A stretch of DNA of 64,000 bases, taken from the NCBI RefSeq assembly GCF_014692875.1, contig NZ_CP061171.1, positions 5,518,001-5,582,000 of the forward strand, read 5' to 3'. The translations under genes and the position numbers were made by a program. The stretch comes from Pedobacter riviphilus. GTDB taxonomy: Bacteria > Bacteroidota > Bacteroidia > Sphingobacteriales > Sphingobacteriaceae. Under the pieces are notes generated by a model that saw only the letters and a list, made by a program, of their open reading frames with translations, ran no database searches and was not told the DNA's origin. Below are positions 1-8,427 of the stretch, piece by piece (the first letter of the stretch is position 1; every line of letters starts with the position of its first letter).

Positions 1-1027
1 ACCTGTATTTTATGTAAACCAGGTTGGCGCACAGACCGAAATTATTTTTGATGGTGGTTCTTTGGTTTTCGATGCTGATGGAACCATGAAGGCAGAAATG
101 AAGTATTTTGAAGAAGATCTTCAGGTTTTTGACCTGGAAGAAGTTGAAAATGTGCGTAATAAATATCCCCAATCAGAACGATTAACAGATATTGAACAGA
201 TTCATGATGCTTTGATTTTAGGTATAAAAGATTATTTCAGGAAATCTGGTTTTGGTAAAGCGGTTTTAGGGCTGTCTGGCGGAATTGATTCAGCCGTGGT
301 TTGTGCCTTGGCCTGTCGCGCTTTAGGACCAGAGAATGTTATGGCCGTTTTAATGCCTTCTAAATTCTCTTCAGACCATTCTGTTCAAGATGCTTTGGAT
401 TTGGTTAACAATATTGGCTGCATGCACGAAATTGTGCCAATTAAAGAAGTTGCAGAAGCTTTTGATCATATATTGGCTCCAGCTTTTAAAGGCTTGCCTT
501 TTAACCTAACAGAAGAAAATATCCAGGCCCGAATACGTGGTATTATTAATATGGCTATGAGTAATAAGTTTGGCTATATTTTATTGAACACTTCTAATAA
601 AAGCGAATGCGCCGTGGGATACGGTACACTATATGGCGATATGTGCGGTGCAATTGGTGTAATTGGCGATGTGTATAAAATGCAGGTTTTTGAGCTGGCG
701 AGGTACATTAATAAAGAAAGGGAAATTATCCCGATCAATACTATTGTTAAACCACCATCAGCAGAGTTAAGGCCCGACCAAAAAGATTCAGATTCCTTAC
801 CTGAATATGAAATTCTGGATAAAATATTATATCAGCACATCGAAAAGAAACAAGGCTCGAAAGCCATCATTGCGCAGGGTTTTGATGAGGCCCTGGTGCT
901 GCGGATTCTAAAAATGGTAAACATTGCAGAATTTAAGCGCTATCAAACACCACCTATTTTAAGGGTATCGCCAAAAGCTTTTGGTATGGGCAGAAGAATG
1001 CCGATTGTAGGAAAATATATGGCTTAG
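1..1027 (+). CDS. nadE: Glutamine-dependent NAD+ synthetase, C-terminal part
   Basis: The reading frame is open from the left edge, so the gene starts outside the window and about 341 residues are visible. The enzyme amidates nicotinic acid adenine dinucleotide to NAD+, the last step of NAD synthesis in the cytosol. The first residues read as the end of a nitrilase-type glutaminase domain (YVNQVG, then FDGGS). The synthetase domain follows, with the ATP-pyrophosphatase P-loop LSGGIDSAVV and the downstream LLNTSNKSE segment typical of the family. The gene ends at TAG 1025-1027. Identity is secure from the P-loop and flanking family-specific residues. The missing N-terminus should supply the glutaminase catalytic residues. 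Confidence 0.95.
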   Translation, partial: PVFYVNQVGAQTEIIFDGGSLVFDADGTMKAEMKYFEEDLQVFDLEEVENVRNKYPQSERLTDIEQIHDALILGIKDYFRKSGFGKAVLGLSGGIDSAVVCALACRALGPENVMAVLMPSKFSSDHSVQDALDLVNNIGCMHEIVPIKEVAEAFDHILAPAFKGLPFNLTEENIQARIRGIINMAMSNKFGYILLNTSNKSECAVGYGTLYGDMCGAIGVIGDVYKMQVFELARYINKEREIIPINTIVKPPSAELRPDQKDSDSLPEYEILDKILYQHIEKKQGSKAIIAQGFDEALVLRILKMVNIAEFKRYQTPPILRVSPKAFGMGRRMPIVGKYMA

Positions 1028-1060
1028 GTTGTTGAAAGGTTTAAGCGTTTAAATGGCGAA

Positions 1061-1080
1061 CTGAAAACTGCCAACTGTTA
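1061..1080 (+). repeat. Low-complexity dispersed repeat (CTGAAAACTGCCAACTG type)
   Basis: The 20-nt stretch CTGAAAACTGCCAACTGTTA matches 18 of 20 positions at 57761-57780. The same word family occurs on the opposite strand at 6812-6844. All copies lie just outside genes. Confidence 0.45.
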
Positions 1081-1112
1081 ATTTATTTTTAAATTTAGGT
1101 AGCTATAAAAAC

Positions 1113-1165
1113 GTCGTGCTGAGATACGAAGTCCCGATTTCAGATGCTTCGTGCCTCAGCATGAC
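1113..1165. repeat. Imperfect palindromic intergenic repeat (family A)
   Basis: The arms GTCGTGCTGAGATACGAAG (1113-1131) and CTTCGTGCCTCAGCATGAC (1147-1165) are reverse complements with three mismatches around a 15-nt loop. It lies between the convergent nadE and osmC genes. Related GTCA..CTGA palindromes recur elsewhere in this window, so it is probably a REP-like element. It could also end transcription, but it lacks a T-run. Confidence 0.6.
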
Positions 1166-1181
1166 AAAAAAGATTATTTAT

Positions 1182-1598
1182 TTACGCTAAAGTAGCATCA
1201 ACAGTAATCGTTGTGTTTAATAATTTAGAGATGGGGCAGTTTTTTTCTGCATCAGCTACTAACTCATCAAACTTTTCTTGTGTTAAATTAGGCACAGACG
1301 CGGTTAAGGTTAAGTGTGATTCTACAATTTCACCTTTAGATGGATCAAGGTTGATTTCGCATTTAGTTTCCAATTTATCAGCTGTAAATCCTGCTTCAGT
1401 TAAGTTAGCAGATAATTTCATGGTAAAACAGCCTGCGTGTGCAGCAGCAATTAATTCCTCCGGATTTGTACCAACACCTTCTGCAAAGCGAGAATTAAAA
1501 GAATATTGAGTATTATTTAAAGTGGTACTTTGTGTGGTGATGTTACCATTACCTTCTTTAATTGAACCTTGCCATACGGCCGTTGCATTTCTTTTCAT
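1182..1598 (-). CDS. osmC: OsmC family peroxiredoxin
   Basis: This 138-residue protein belongs to the OsmC/Ohr group, thiol peroxidases that reduce organic hydroperoxides in the cytosol. The family pattern is clear: an N-terminal beta region with AVWQGS, the segment NPEELIAAAHAGCFTM holding the first redox cysteine, and a C-terminal EKNCPISKL holding the second. Length is normal for OsmC. It is a single gene convergent to nadE. The ATG at 1598 is the only good start. OsmC is preferred over Ohr because of the AHAGCFTM and NCPISK contexts. Confidence 0.92.
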   Translation of the reverse strand: MKRNATAVWQGSIKEGNGNITTQSTTLNNTQYSFNSRFAEGVGTNPEELIAAAHAGCFTMKLSANLTEAGFTADKLETKCEINLDPSKGEIVESHLTLTASVPNLTQEKFDELVADAEKNCPISKLLNTTITVDATLA

Positions 1599-1711
1599 GA
1601 TTGGATTTTATTTTTAGATTGTTTAACACCTAAAGATAAAAATATGTTTGTTTAAAGGTGGCAATTCTTTGTTAAGAAATCCTTGAGTTAAAATCATTTT
1701 CAAATATTGTT

Positions 1712-1742
1712 AAAAAAAAAGCTGCTTCAAAGAAACAGCTTC
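1712..1742 (-). terminator. Rho-independent terminator downstream of the M57-like gene
   Basis: On the minus strand the arms GAAGCTGTTTC and GAAGCAGC surround a short loop and run into nine or more T residues (A-run 1712-1720 on the plus strand). It lies about 70 nt beyond the stop of the 1812-2561 gene. Confidence 0.7.
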
Positions 1743-1811
1743 TATTGCATTTACGATCTTTTTAAGTTATTTATCTGATTATTAAATTATAAAGGGTACA
1801 ATATTATAATA

Positions 1812-2561
1812 TTATAAAGGGTATAATACCGCGGTAGCCTGCTTATCCTTTGCTGATAAAACAGTAGCACCACTTCCACATTGTCCACCGTTCATTAATG
1901 ATAAAGCATCGGTTCCACCAACCCCTGGAACATTAATGGTTGTAGATTGGTTGGTGTGTTTAAATGAAATGGTATGCCCAAATTCATGTGTTATGGTTCT
2001 CGTACGTTGCGCAAAAGAATTGTTTTGAATCAGGTTCTGATTAATCCAAACCGTATTACCAGCCTTACCGTTTGAGGTTGATAGATACGCCTGCCCGCAG
2101 GTAGAACTTCCAATTGTATTATCAACCTTAATCAGAATATCATATACCGTACCAGTTGTGATTACAAATTTGAGTTTCGAGTTCGGTACCGTATTCCATT
2201 GGTTAATAGCAGAATTAATTTCACTGGTCATGCTGGTTATAGACGGGTCGATTTTAATGCGGATGTTAGTACTGTTGGTTACAATATTTCCATTATAATA
2301 CTGTTCTGTTATCGGTTTTCCATTATCCGCAGGAACTTCCATGGTTTTGCTAAATACGATATCGCCATCCACAACATAATTATCTCCACTTTCTACAATC
2401 TGTGCATCAGAAAATCCAAGATTTTTGATGTAAGCAAGAACTTTTTGATTTTGAACAGTTTCTTTTTCCTGATCTGCTGGTATCTCGTTTTTCTTCGAGC
2501 ACGAGATCACCACTACTGAGAGCAATGCAATCAGCATAGTCTTTTTAAATAGGTTTTTCAT
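1812..2561 (-). CDS. Lipoprotein zinc metallopeptidase, HEIGH/M57-like
   Basis: A 249-residue secreted lipoprotein. The signal peptide ends in VVVISC, a lipobox with the cysteine near residue 21, so the protein should be membrane anchored. The zinc motif HEFGHTISFKH (HExxHxxGxxH-like, with Ser in place of Gly) is followed by SLMNGG, a plausible Met-turn. That arrangement fits the metzincin-like dual-action HEIGH peptidases (Pfam M57) that are common in Bacteroidetes. A short four-strand-like region precedes the zinc site and there is no extra C-terminal domain. Substrate is unknown. It is a single gene with its own downstream terminator. Protease class is well supported; the exact family assignment rests on recall. 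Confidence 0.8.
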   Translation of the reverse strand: MKNLFKKTMLIALLSVVVISCSKKNEIPADQEKETVQNQKVLAYIKNLGFSDAQIVESGDNYVVDGDIVFSKTMEVPADNGKPITEQYYNGNIVTNSTNIRIKIDPSITSMTSEINSAINQWNTVPNSKLKFVITTGTVYDILIKVDNTIGSSTCGQAYLSTSNGKAGNTVWINQNLIQNNSFAQRTRTITHEFGHTISFKHTNQSTTINVPGVGGTDALSLMNGGQCGSGATVLSAKDKQATAVLYPL

Positions 2562-2702
2562 AGTTTAGGTTTTTGGTTTAGATCGTAAGATGCTGCAATT
2601 GAGTATTACATGAATAAATATAACACAAAAAATACAAACATGTATTTTTGATGCATGTTTTTTTGTATTTATAATTAGTGTATCTTGATCTTGTCTTTTG
2701 CC

Positions 2703-3209
2703 CTAATCTATTTGTTGTTTTAGCCTATTACTTCTAATCGACTGAAAAAGTAACATGCCTACGCCAATCATAATCGAAATATCAGCAAAATTAAAAACAC
2801 CGGTTTGGAAAATATAAAAGTCCATGTGCATAAAATCGGTAACCGATCCATGCACAATCCTATCATATAAATTACCAATACCACCGCCAATTAAAAAGCA
2901 GAGTGCAATTTGCATGCTAATGGGAAGGTTGCGTTTAACGAAAAGAAAATACAGTCCATACCCAAGAAATAACAGGGGAAGCCCAGTTAAAATAATTAAT
3001 CTAAAAATATAGGGCATCTCATCGCCCAGACTTAAAAAGGCACCACTATTTTCTACTTTGGTTAAGGTGAAGCGATCTTTTATGATACTGATATGTTCGT
3101 AATCGCTAATCTCAGTACGTACAATTTTTTTAGAAATCTGATCGCAGCCAAAATTTAAGGTTAATAACAAGAGTAATACTGACCAGCGGAGGTTTTTTAT
3201 TTTTCGCAT
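2703..3209 (-). CDS. lspA: Lipoprotein signal peptidase (SPase II)
   Basis: A 168-residue inner-membrane aspartyl protease that cleaves prolipoprotein signal peptides after diacylglyceryl transfer. Four hydrophobic segments are visible. The family signatures are present in order: NSGAFLSLGD, GGIGNLYDR with the first catalytic Asp, and FNFADISI with the second. It is the last gene of an lnt-dinB-lspA operon on the minus strand, with only 6 nt separating it from the DinB gene. Pairing with lnt puts two lipoprotein-maturation steps in one transcript. Confidence 0.95.
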   Translation of the reverse strand: MRKIKNLRWSVLLLLLTLNFGCDQISKKIVRTEISDYEHISIIKDRFTLTKVENSGAFLSLGDEMPYIFRLIILTGLPLLFLGYGLYFLFVKRNLPISMQIALCFLIGGGIGNLYDRIVHGSVTDFMHMDFYIFQTGVFNFADISIMIGVGMLLFQSIRSNRLKQQID

Positions 3210-3215
3210 AATTTT

Positions 3216-3677
3216 TTATCTGATTATATCGGCATCAATCGGTATGTAGCCTAAATGCCTGCTTAACGACATGATTTGCCCTTTGTGATGAAACTCGTGG
3301 GTAGTAACATGAGTAAATAATTTTAATGGATTTACTTTTAAAATCTCTCCATTTCTGTTCAACTCCATTTCCTGCAGCTCATTTCCTTTGAATTTTTCGA
3401 TAAATAAGCCAATATACCCATCTACCTGGTTAAAATAAGTTTGGCAGTCGTGTAAAGCCTGATACCTTTCGAAAGGTAAAAACTCCTGTTCAATGCCTAA
3501 GGCTCTTTCACCAATCCATGCGCAATAGGTTTGGCAAATGTGGACCAATAAATTTCTGATGGAGCCTCTGCCAAACGAACTGTTGTTGGTTAAGAAATCC
3601 TGTTCAGAAATACTCCCAATGTAAGTTAAAAGGGTATTCCTGGATGATAAAATGAAATCGTATTGTTGTTTAAGCAT
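3216..3677 (-). CDS. DinB family protein (putative metal-dependent hydrolase or transferase)
   Basis: A 153-residue four-helix-bundle type protein. The DinB/YfiT metal triad is visible: a His in NLLVHICQTY and two in THEFHHKGQIMS near the C-terminus. Known relatives include thiol transferases and uncharacterised stress proteins, so no substrate can be given. Its start overlaps the end of the lnt reading frame by 8 nt, and lspA follows 6 nt later, so it is translationally linked to the lipoprotein maturation genes. That linkage may be coincidental. Confidence 0.85.
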   Translation of the reverse strand: MLKQQYDFILSSRNTLLTYIGSISEQDFLTNNSSFGRGSIRNLLVHICQTYCAWIGERALGIEQEFLPFERYQALHDCQTYFNQVDGYIGLFIEKFKGNELQEMELNRNGEILKVNPLKLFTHVTTHEFHHKGQIMSLSRHLGYIPIDADIIR

Positions 3678-5294
3678 GGCCTGGTTTCCTGATCCATTTT
3701 CTAAACGGAATGATCAAAGCTAAAAGAATGGCTGTAAGACTCAAGAATTTTGCAATAATATCTCCACTTTTTACATAGAAAGTAATCTCGTCATTCAGAT
3801 TGATATTGGCTTTTAGTGCAGTTCTAGTCCACCATTTAGTGCTTTGTGTTACATCTCCGCGTTGGTTAATGAAGCAAGAAATTCCGGTATTTGCCGAGCG
3901 GGCCACATCGCGATGGGTTTCAATAGCTCTCAATTTGGCATACATCATATGCTGGTCTTTTCCTGAGGTATTCCCCACCAGCCATCGTTGGTAATAATGG
4001 CAATAAATTGTGCACCATCTTTAACCTGCTGACCAATCCAATCGCCCCATAAACTTTCGTAACAAACTACTGGTGCAGCACCGATACCACTTTGTGCATA
4101 AAGTACGCTTGGTTTTTCTTGCCATCCCCAACCACTTACGCTTCCACCTAATTGTGAAAATACGCCATCCATAAAAGAAAATACTTTTGGAAAAGGCATT
4201 TTCTCCGCTCCAGGAACCAATTTTGATTTATGGTAAAATTGAACGTTTGCAGAGTTTTCAACTTGCATTGCAGAATTGAAATTATCTAAAAACATCCCAT
4301 CTGGATACTTCTTTGCAGATACTGTTTTCTTATTATTGTACCACCTAATGCTTTCAATTCCTGTAATTAAAGTGCCGTTTTTGTACTTGTTTAAGAAGTT
4401 TTGTAAATTGATAAAATCAGGATTGCTCCGGATTCTATCCTCATCCGCGTAATTCGGAATAGCGGTTTCCGGCCAGATAAAATATTCGGTATTGGGTTGT
4501 CCGATCGAGTCTGATAGGTGTGTCAATATCCTGATCTGCTCTGCCGGAGGGATACTCTCTAGTTTTAGATAAGGATCTATATTGGGTTGAACCACTACTA
4601 CGTTACTTGGTGTGCCTTTTTGCGCTGCTGTAAAGTATTTGGTTAATGAAATGCCAATGGGAATAATTACTACCAAAAGCCAGATTCCTGTTGTTCTAAA
4701 CCTTAAATAACCTGTTTGTGATTTAAATTTCTTATAAGCTTCAAAAGCCAGGATATTACTCACTAAAATCCACAGTGAGCCTCCGTAAACACCGGTATAA
4801 TCATACCATTGTGCCAGCTGGTGCATTCCTGCTAAACCATTACCTAAAGTCATCCAAGGGAAGGCCAGGTCCCAGGTTTGCTGCAAATATTCTAAAGCGA
4901 TGTAAAAGGCAACAAGTCCAAGGTAGGCGACCTGTTTATTTACGTATTTGCCTAACCTATAGTATAACCAAAAAGCAAAAGTCATTAAAAGCGCGCCTAA
5001 TCCATAAGGAATTAAAGAAACAGGCAGGGCTACTGCTGTACCATTATAAGCACTTATGGCATTGTATACCCAATAAATTGATGCCGTATTCCAGACTAAA
5101 AAAGTTAGGCCCGCAGTTAAGAAAATTCTTTTTCCCTGTTTCTTTTCGATATTGCCTGAAATAGAATTAAGTGCAATGAATAAAGGCACCAGACCAATCA
5201 ACAATAATGGTGTGGTAAAAGGCATTGGTGGCCAGGCTAGCCATAGTAAAAATGCACTTAAGAGGGCGAGGAGGTAAGTTTGTTTCTTGTTCAT
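3670..5294 (-). pseudogene. lnt: Apolipoprotein N-acyltransferase, interrupted by a frameshift
   Basis: Lnt transfers the third acyl chain to lipoproteins in the inner membrane. The first frame (5294 to 3945, 449 aa) has several N-terminal membrane segments and the nitrilase-like domain (IWPETAIPNY, then VCYESLWGDW with the nucleophilic Cys). It reads correctly to TNDGWWG and then leaves the family sequence. The expected continuation NTSGKDQHMMYAKLRAIETH lies in the -1 frame and runs to 3670 (3978-3670). Together they give about 541 residues, a normal Lnt length. The break sits at the four-C run 3973-3976 (GGGG on the coding strand). One added base restores the frame. It could be a sequencing error, a real mutation or a -1 slippage site. 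Confidence 0.85.
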
Positions 5295-5315
5295 TTTAAG
5301 TGCTGGCGCAATATT

Positions 5316-5380
5316 GTCACCCTGAGCTTGTCGAAGGGCTAATTAATTATAATCTGGCGCTTCGATCGGCTCAACGTGAC
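5316..5380. repeat. Palindromic intergenic repeat (family A)
   Basis: The arms GTCACCCTGAGCTTGTCGAAG (one base trimmed: 5316-5335) and CTTCGATCGGCTCAACGTGAC (5360-5380) pair imperfectly across a 24-nt AT-rich centre. It lies between lnt and the PH/SHOCT gene and resembles 1113-1165. Confidence 0.6.
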
Positions 5381-5398
5381 AATTTGAGGGGATTAGTT

Positions 5399-6052
5399 TT
5401 ACAAACTATCTAAAATATTTGCTTTTTTTGCTTCATATTCTTCCTGCGTAATCAGGTGTTTATCGTACAAAGTTTTAAGCTTGCGTAATTTTAATGTGGT
5501 TTCGTCTTCCGGCTCTTCTACAACTTCAGCTATTTGAATAACAGGTTGTACTGGCTCAGGAGTTGGCTCGTAAGCAGGAATTTCAGCAAAGGGCTGTGCA
5601 TTTAAATTAATGGGAGATGCCGTTGCACGGTTTTCTTCCAGTTTTTGCTGGCGGAGCATTTCCTTATACTCTTCTAATTGCTGGTTTGCAGCCTGATGCA
5701 ATTTACGCGCCTGTACTTTCGGAATAAATTCGGTTACGATATTTTCGCCATGTTGTGGTACACAGATAAATTTAGAACCAAAAAATTCTTCTTTAAATGA
5801 AACCTCTTTAATGCTTTTCCAAGAAATGTCTTTAAAGTTCATGGTTAAGCCTAAATTACCTGGCTCGCAATAAAAAATGCGCTTGTTCGAAATCGCGATG
5901 CTATCCGGCAACAAGTTTACCGCTGGTTTTTTCTGTACGGCTAAATATAAAAGTTCTTCGCCTGCGGTTAAAAGGTCGTTTAATTTTCCAATAACTTTTT
6001 CAACCGCTTTTGGGTCTTGCTCGTCACTTAGAAATCTATCTATGCTAATCAT
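5399..6052 (-). CDS. PH-like domain and SHOCT domain protein
   Basis: A 217-residue soluble protein. The N-terminal 120 residues look like a bacterial PH-like (YokE/bPH) domain, with short beta strands (LLYLAVQKK, IAISNKRIFYCEP, SKFICVPQHG). A Pro/Glu-rich linker follows. The last 30 residues form a SHOCT motif (LRKLKTLYDKHLITQEEYE), a short helical oligomerisation module. There is no signal peptide and no catalytic motif. The function of such PH-SHOCT proteins is not established. It ends right next to the lnt gene across a palindromic repeat, so it is probably a separate unit following rsmI on the same strand. Confidence 0.75.
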   Translation of the reverse strand: MISIDRFLSDEQDPKAVEKVIGKLNDLLTAGEELLYLAVQKKPAVNLLPDSIAISNKRIFYCEPGNLGLTMNFKDISWKSIKEVSFKEEFFGSKFICVPQHGENIVTEFIPKVQARKLHQAANQQLEEYKEMLRQQKLEENRATASPINLNAQPFAEIPAYEPTPEPVQPVIQIAEVVEEPEDETTLKLRKLKTLYDKHLITQEEYEAKKANILDSL

Positions 6053-6090
6053 AATATTTTTTAAAATTGATGTGTAGTTATGTTCAGATG

Positions 6091-6804
6091 CTAATCTTCG
6101 GCATCATCATATTTGTTTTTGTTCTTTGTTGCTGGTTTACCCGCTATGCAAATTACAAATTCTCCTTTTAAAGTATTGTTCTCAAAATGTGATTTTATTT
6201 CTACTAAAGTTCCGCGAACAGTTTCTTCGAACATCTTGGTTAGCTCCCTACTTACTGATGCCTGCCTGTCGGCGCCCAAATACTGCGCAAACTCTTCTAA
6301 AGTTTTTAATAAACGGTGCGGGCTTTCATAAAGTATAATGGTACGGTCTTCTTCGGCCAATTTTTTGAACTTTGTTTGTCTGCCTTTTTTAACTGGTAAA
6401 AAACCTTCGAAACAAAATGCATCGGCAGGTAAACCCGAATTAACCAGGGCAGGTACAAAGGCTGTTGCACCAGGTAAACATTCTACCGCAATACCATTTT
6501 TAATCGCTTCGCGTACCAGGAAAAAACCCGGATCGGAAATGGCAGGTGTTCCCGCATCAGAAATTAAAGCAATTTTTTGCCCTTCGTTTAAAAACTTGAT
6601 GATTTCTGAAGTGGCTTTATGTTCATTATGCTGATGGTGAGAAAAAACCCTTTTATCGATGCCGAAGTGTTTAAGCATGGGGGCACTTGTACGGGTATCT
6701 TCAGCCAAGATTAAATCGCATTCTTTTAAGATACGGATTGCCCTAAAGGTCATATCCTCTAAATTGCCTATAGGTGTTGGTACGAGAAATAGTTTGCCAT
6801 CCAT
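6091..6804 (-). CDS. rsmI: 16S rRNA 2'-O-methyltransferase (C1402)
   Basis: This 237-residue SAM-dependent methyltransferase of the tetrapyrrole-methylase fold methylates the ribose of C1402 in 16S rRNA. Motifs are near canonical: LVPTPIGNLEDMTFRA at the N-terminus, AEDTRTSAPMLKHFGI, and the SAM-binding ISDAGTPAISDPG. Length is slightly short because the C-terminal HTH-like extension of the E. coli protein is missing. It is divergent from serS, and the 98 nt between them hold a dispersed repeat and the serS promoter box. Confidence 0.95.
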   Translation of the reverse strand: MDGKLFLVPTPIGNLEDMTFRAIRILKECDLILAEDTRTSAPMLKHFGIDKRVFSHHQHNEHKATSEIIKFLNEGQKIALISDAGTPAISDPGFFLVREAIKNGIAVECLPGATAFVPALVNSGLPADAFCFEGFLPVKKGRQTKFKKLAEEDRTIILYESPHRLLKTLEEFAQYLGADRQASVSRELTKMFEETVRGTLVEIKSHFENNTLKGEFVICIAGKPATKNKNKYDDAED

Positions 6805-6811
6805 ATTTCAT

Positions 6812-6844
6812 TTTGCAGTTTACAGTTAATGGTTTGCAGTTTTT
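6812..6844 (-). repeat. Low-complexity dispersed repeat (family C)
   Basis: Read on the minus strand this 33-nt segment matches 57743-57774 with about four differences. Shared words are ACTGCAAACC, TTAACTG and a terminal TGC-AA block. It lies immediately upstream of the rsmI start, inside the rsmI/serS divergent region. Confidence 0.5.
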
Positions 6845-6878
6845 TCCAAACTCCTTACCCCAAACTCCAAACTCTTGC

Positions 6879-6886
6879 TATCTTTG
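6879..6886 (+). promoter_or_regulatory. Bacteroidetes -7 box for serS
   Basis: TATCTTTG is an exact match to TAnnTTTG and lies 17 nt before the serS ATG, predicting a short leader. No clear -33 TTTG is visible at the expected spacing. Confidence 0.5.
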
Positions 6887-6902
6887 CTTAAAAAATTAAA
6901 TA

Positions 6903-8174
6903 ATGCTGCAAGTTAACTATATCCGCGAAAATAGAGAGAAAGTTTTAGAACGTTTAAGTATCCGTCATTTTAAACAACCGGAACTGGTAGATGAAATCAT
7001 TAAAATTGATGAAGACCGCCGTTCTACACAAACTTCCTTGGATAATATTTCTGCTGAGGCTAATGCAGCGGCCAAACAGATTGGCGATTTAATGCGTACA
7101 GGTAAAAAAGAAGAAGCCGAAGCGATTAAAGCACAAACGGCTTCTCATAAAGAAAATATCAAAAACCTGAGCGATAAATTGAATGAGTTGGAAGCCGCTC
7201 AACACAATTTAATTGTTCAGTTACCCAATCTGCCTTATCATTTGGTAAAGCAGGGATCTACTGCCGAAGAAAACGAGATTGTTTTAACATATGGAGAGCC
7301 TGCTAAATTACCAAACAAGGCTTTGCCGCACTGGGAATTGGCTGCGAAATATGATATTATCGATTTCGAACTGGGCGTAAAAATTACCGGTGCTGGTTTT
7401 CCGGTGTATAAAGGAAAAGGCGCGAGGTTACAACGGGCGTTGATCAATTTCTTTTTAGATCATGCTACTGCAGCGGGTTATAAAGAAATGCAGGTGCCTC
7501 ATTTGGTTAATGCGGCTTCGGGTTTTGGTACTGGCCAGTTACCTGATAAAGAAGGACAGATGTATCATTCAACTGTTGATGATTTATATTTAATCCCAAC
7601 GGCAGAAGTTCCGGTAACCAATTTATACCGTGATGTAATTGTTAAAGAAGAGGATCTTCCTATTAAAAATACGGCTTATACCCCTTGTTTCCGTAGAGAA
7701 GCAGGCTCATATGGTGCCCATGTACGTGGTTTAAACCGCTTACACCAGTTTGATAAGGTTGAGGTGGTTCAGATTACACATCCCGATAAATCTTACGAAA
7801 CTTTAGAAGATATGAGCCAATATGTGCAGTCCCTTTTGCAGGAACTGGGATTACATTACCGCGTGTTGCGTTTATGCGGTGGCGATATGGGTTTTACTTC
7901 TGCCATGACTTACGATATGGAGGTTTGGAGTGCTGCACAAGAGCGCTGGTTAGAAGTTTCTTCTGTTTCAAACTTCGAAACGTACCAGAGTAACCGTTTG
8001 AAACTACGTTTTAAAGGAAAAGAAGGTAAGGCACAGCTTGCACACTCATTAAACGGAAGTGCATTGGCTTTACCACGTATAGTAGCATCGATTTTAGAAA
8101 ACTACCAAACCGAAAATGGAATTAAAATTCCAGAAGCTTTAGTGAAGTATACAGGATTTGATATTATTGATTAG
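6903..8174 (+). CDS. serS: Seryl-tRNA synthetase
   Basis: A 423-residue class II aminoacyl-tRNA synthetase that charges tRNA-Ser in the cytosol. The N-terminal 110 residues form the long helical-hairpin arm (rich in Lys, Glu and Ala) that grips the variable arm of tRNA-Ser. The catalytic domain shows motif 2 (TPCFRREAGSYGA), the substrate-binding TAEVPVTNLY, and motif 3 (LNGSALALPRIVASILENYQ). Length is normal. The ATG at 6903 follows a perfect -7 box, and a palindromic repeat and a terminator lie downstream. Confidence 0.97.
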   Translation: MLQVNYIRENREKVLERLSIRHFKQPELVDEIIKIDEDRRSTQTSLDNISAEANAAAKQIGDLMRTGKKEEAEAIKAQTASHKENIKNLSDKLNELEAAQHNLIVQLPNLPYHLVKQGSTAEENEIVLTYGEPAKLPNKALPHWELAAKYDIIDFELGVKITGAGFPVYKGKGARLQRALINFFLDHATAAGYKEMQVPHLVNAASGFGTGQLPDKEGQMYHSTVDDLYLIPTAEVPVTNLYRDVIVKEEDLPIKNTAYTPCFRREAGSYGAHVRGLNRLHQFDKVEVVQITHPDKSYETLEDMSQYVQSLLQELGLHYRVLRLCGGDMGFTSAMTYDMEVWSAAQERWLEVSSVSNFETYQSNRLKLRFKGKEGKAQLAHSLNGSALALPRIVASILENYQTENGIKIPEALVKYTGFDIID

Positions 8175-8186
8175 TCTTCGATAAAT

Positions 8187-8351
8187 CGTCATTGCGAAGC
8201 ACGAAGATAACCGAACGAAGTGAGCTCATGAATGCCTTTAGAAACTACTGTACAAATGAATAATCTTAATGCTGTAGCAAAATGACGAAGGATCAAATTA
8301 AGGATATAAAAAAAGGATGAGATTGCTTCGTCGTTCCTTCTCGCAATGACG
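8187..8351. repeat. Long inverted-repeat element ending in CGTCATTGCGA (family A relative)
   Basis: The terminal arms CGTCATTGCGAAGCACGAAG (8187-8206) and, at the right end, a TTCTCGCAATGACG block (8338-8351) with CTTCGTCGTTCC just before it, are inverted copies around about 120 nt of internal sequence. It fills the space between the serS stop and its terminator and looks like a small non-autonomous element or composite REP. Confidence 0.55.
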
Positions 8352-8364
8352 ATATTTGCTCATA

Positions 8365-8396
8365 AAAAAAGCTTTGCACTACTGCAAAGCTTTTTG
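8365..8396. terminator. Bidirectional terminator between serS and the small membrane protein gene
   Basis: AAAAGCTTTGCA and TGCAAAGCTTTT form a 12-bp stem with a four-nt loop (CTAC). The stem is flanked by an A-run on the left and a T-run on the right, so it can end transcription from both convergent genes. Confidence 0.8.
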
Positions 8397-8427
8397 TTTT
8401 TATAGATAGAAGTGTTTTTTGCAATGA

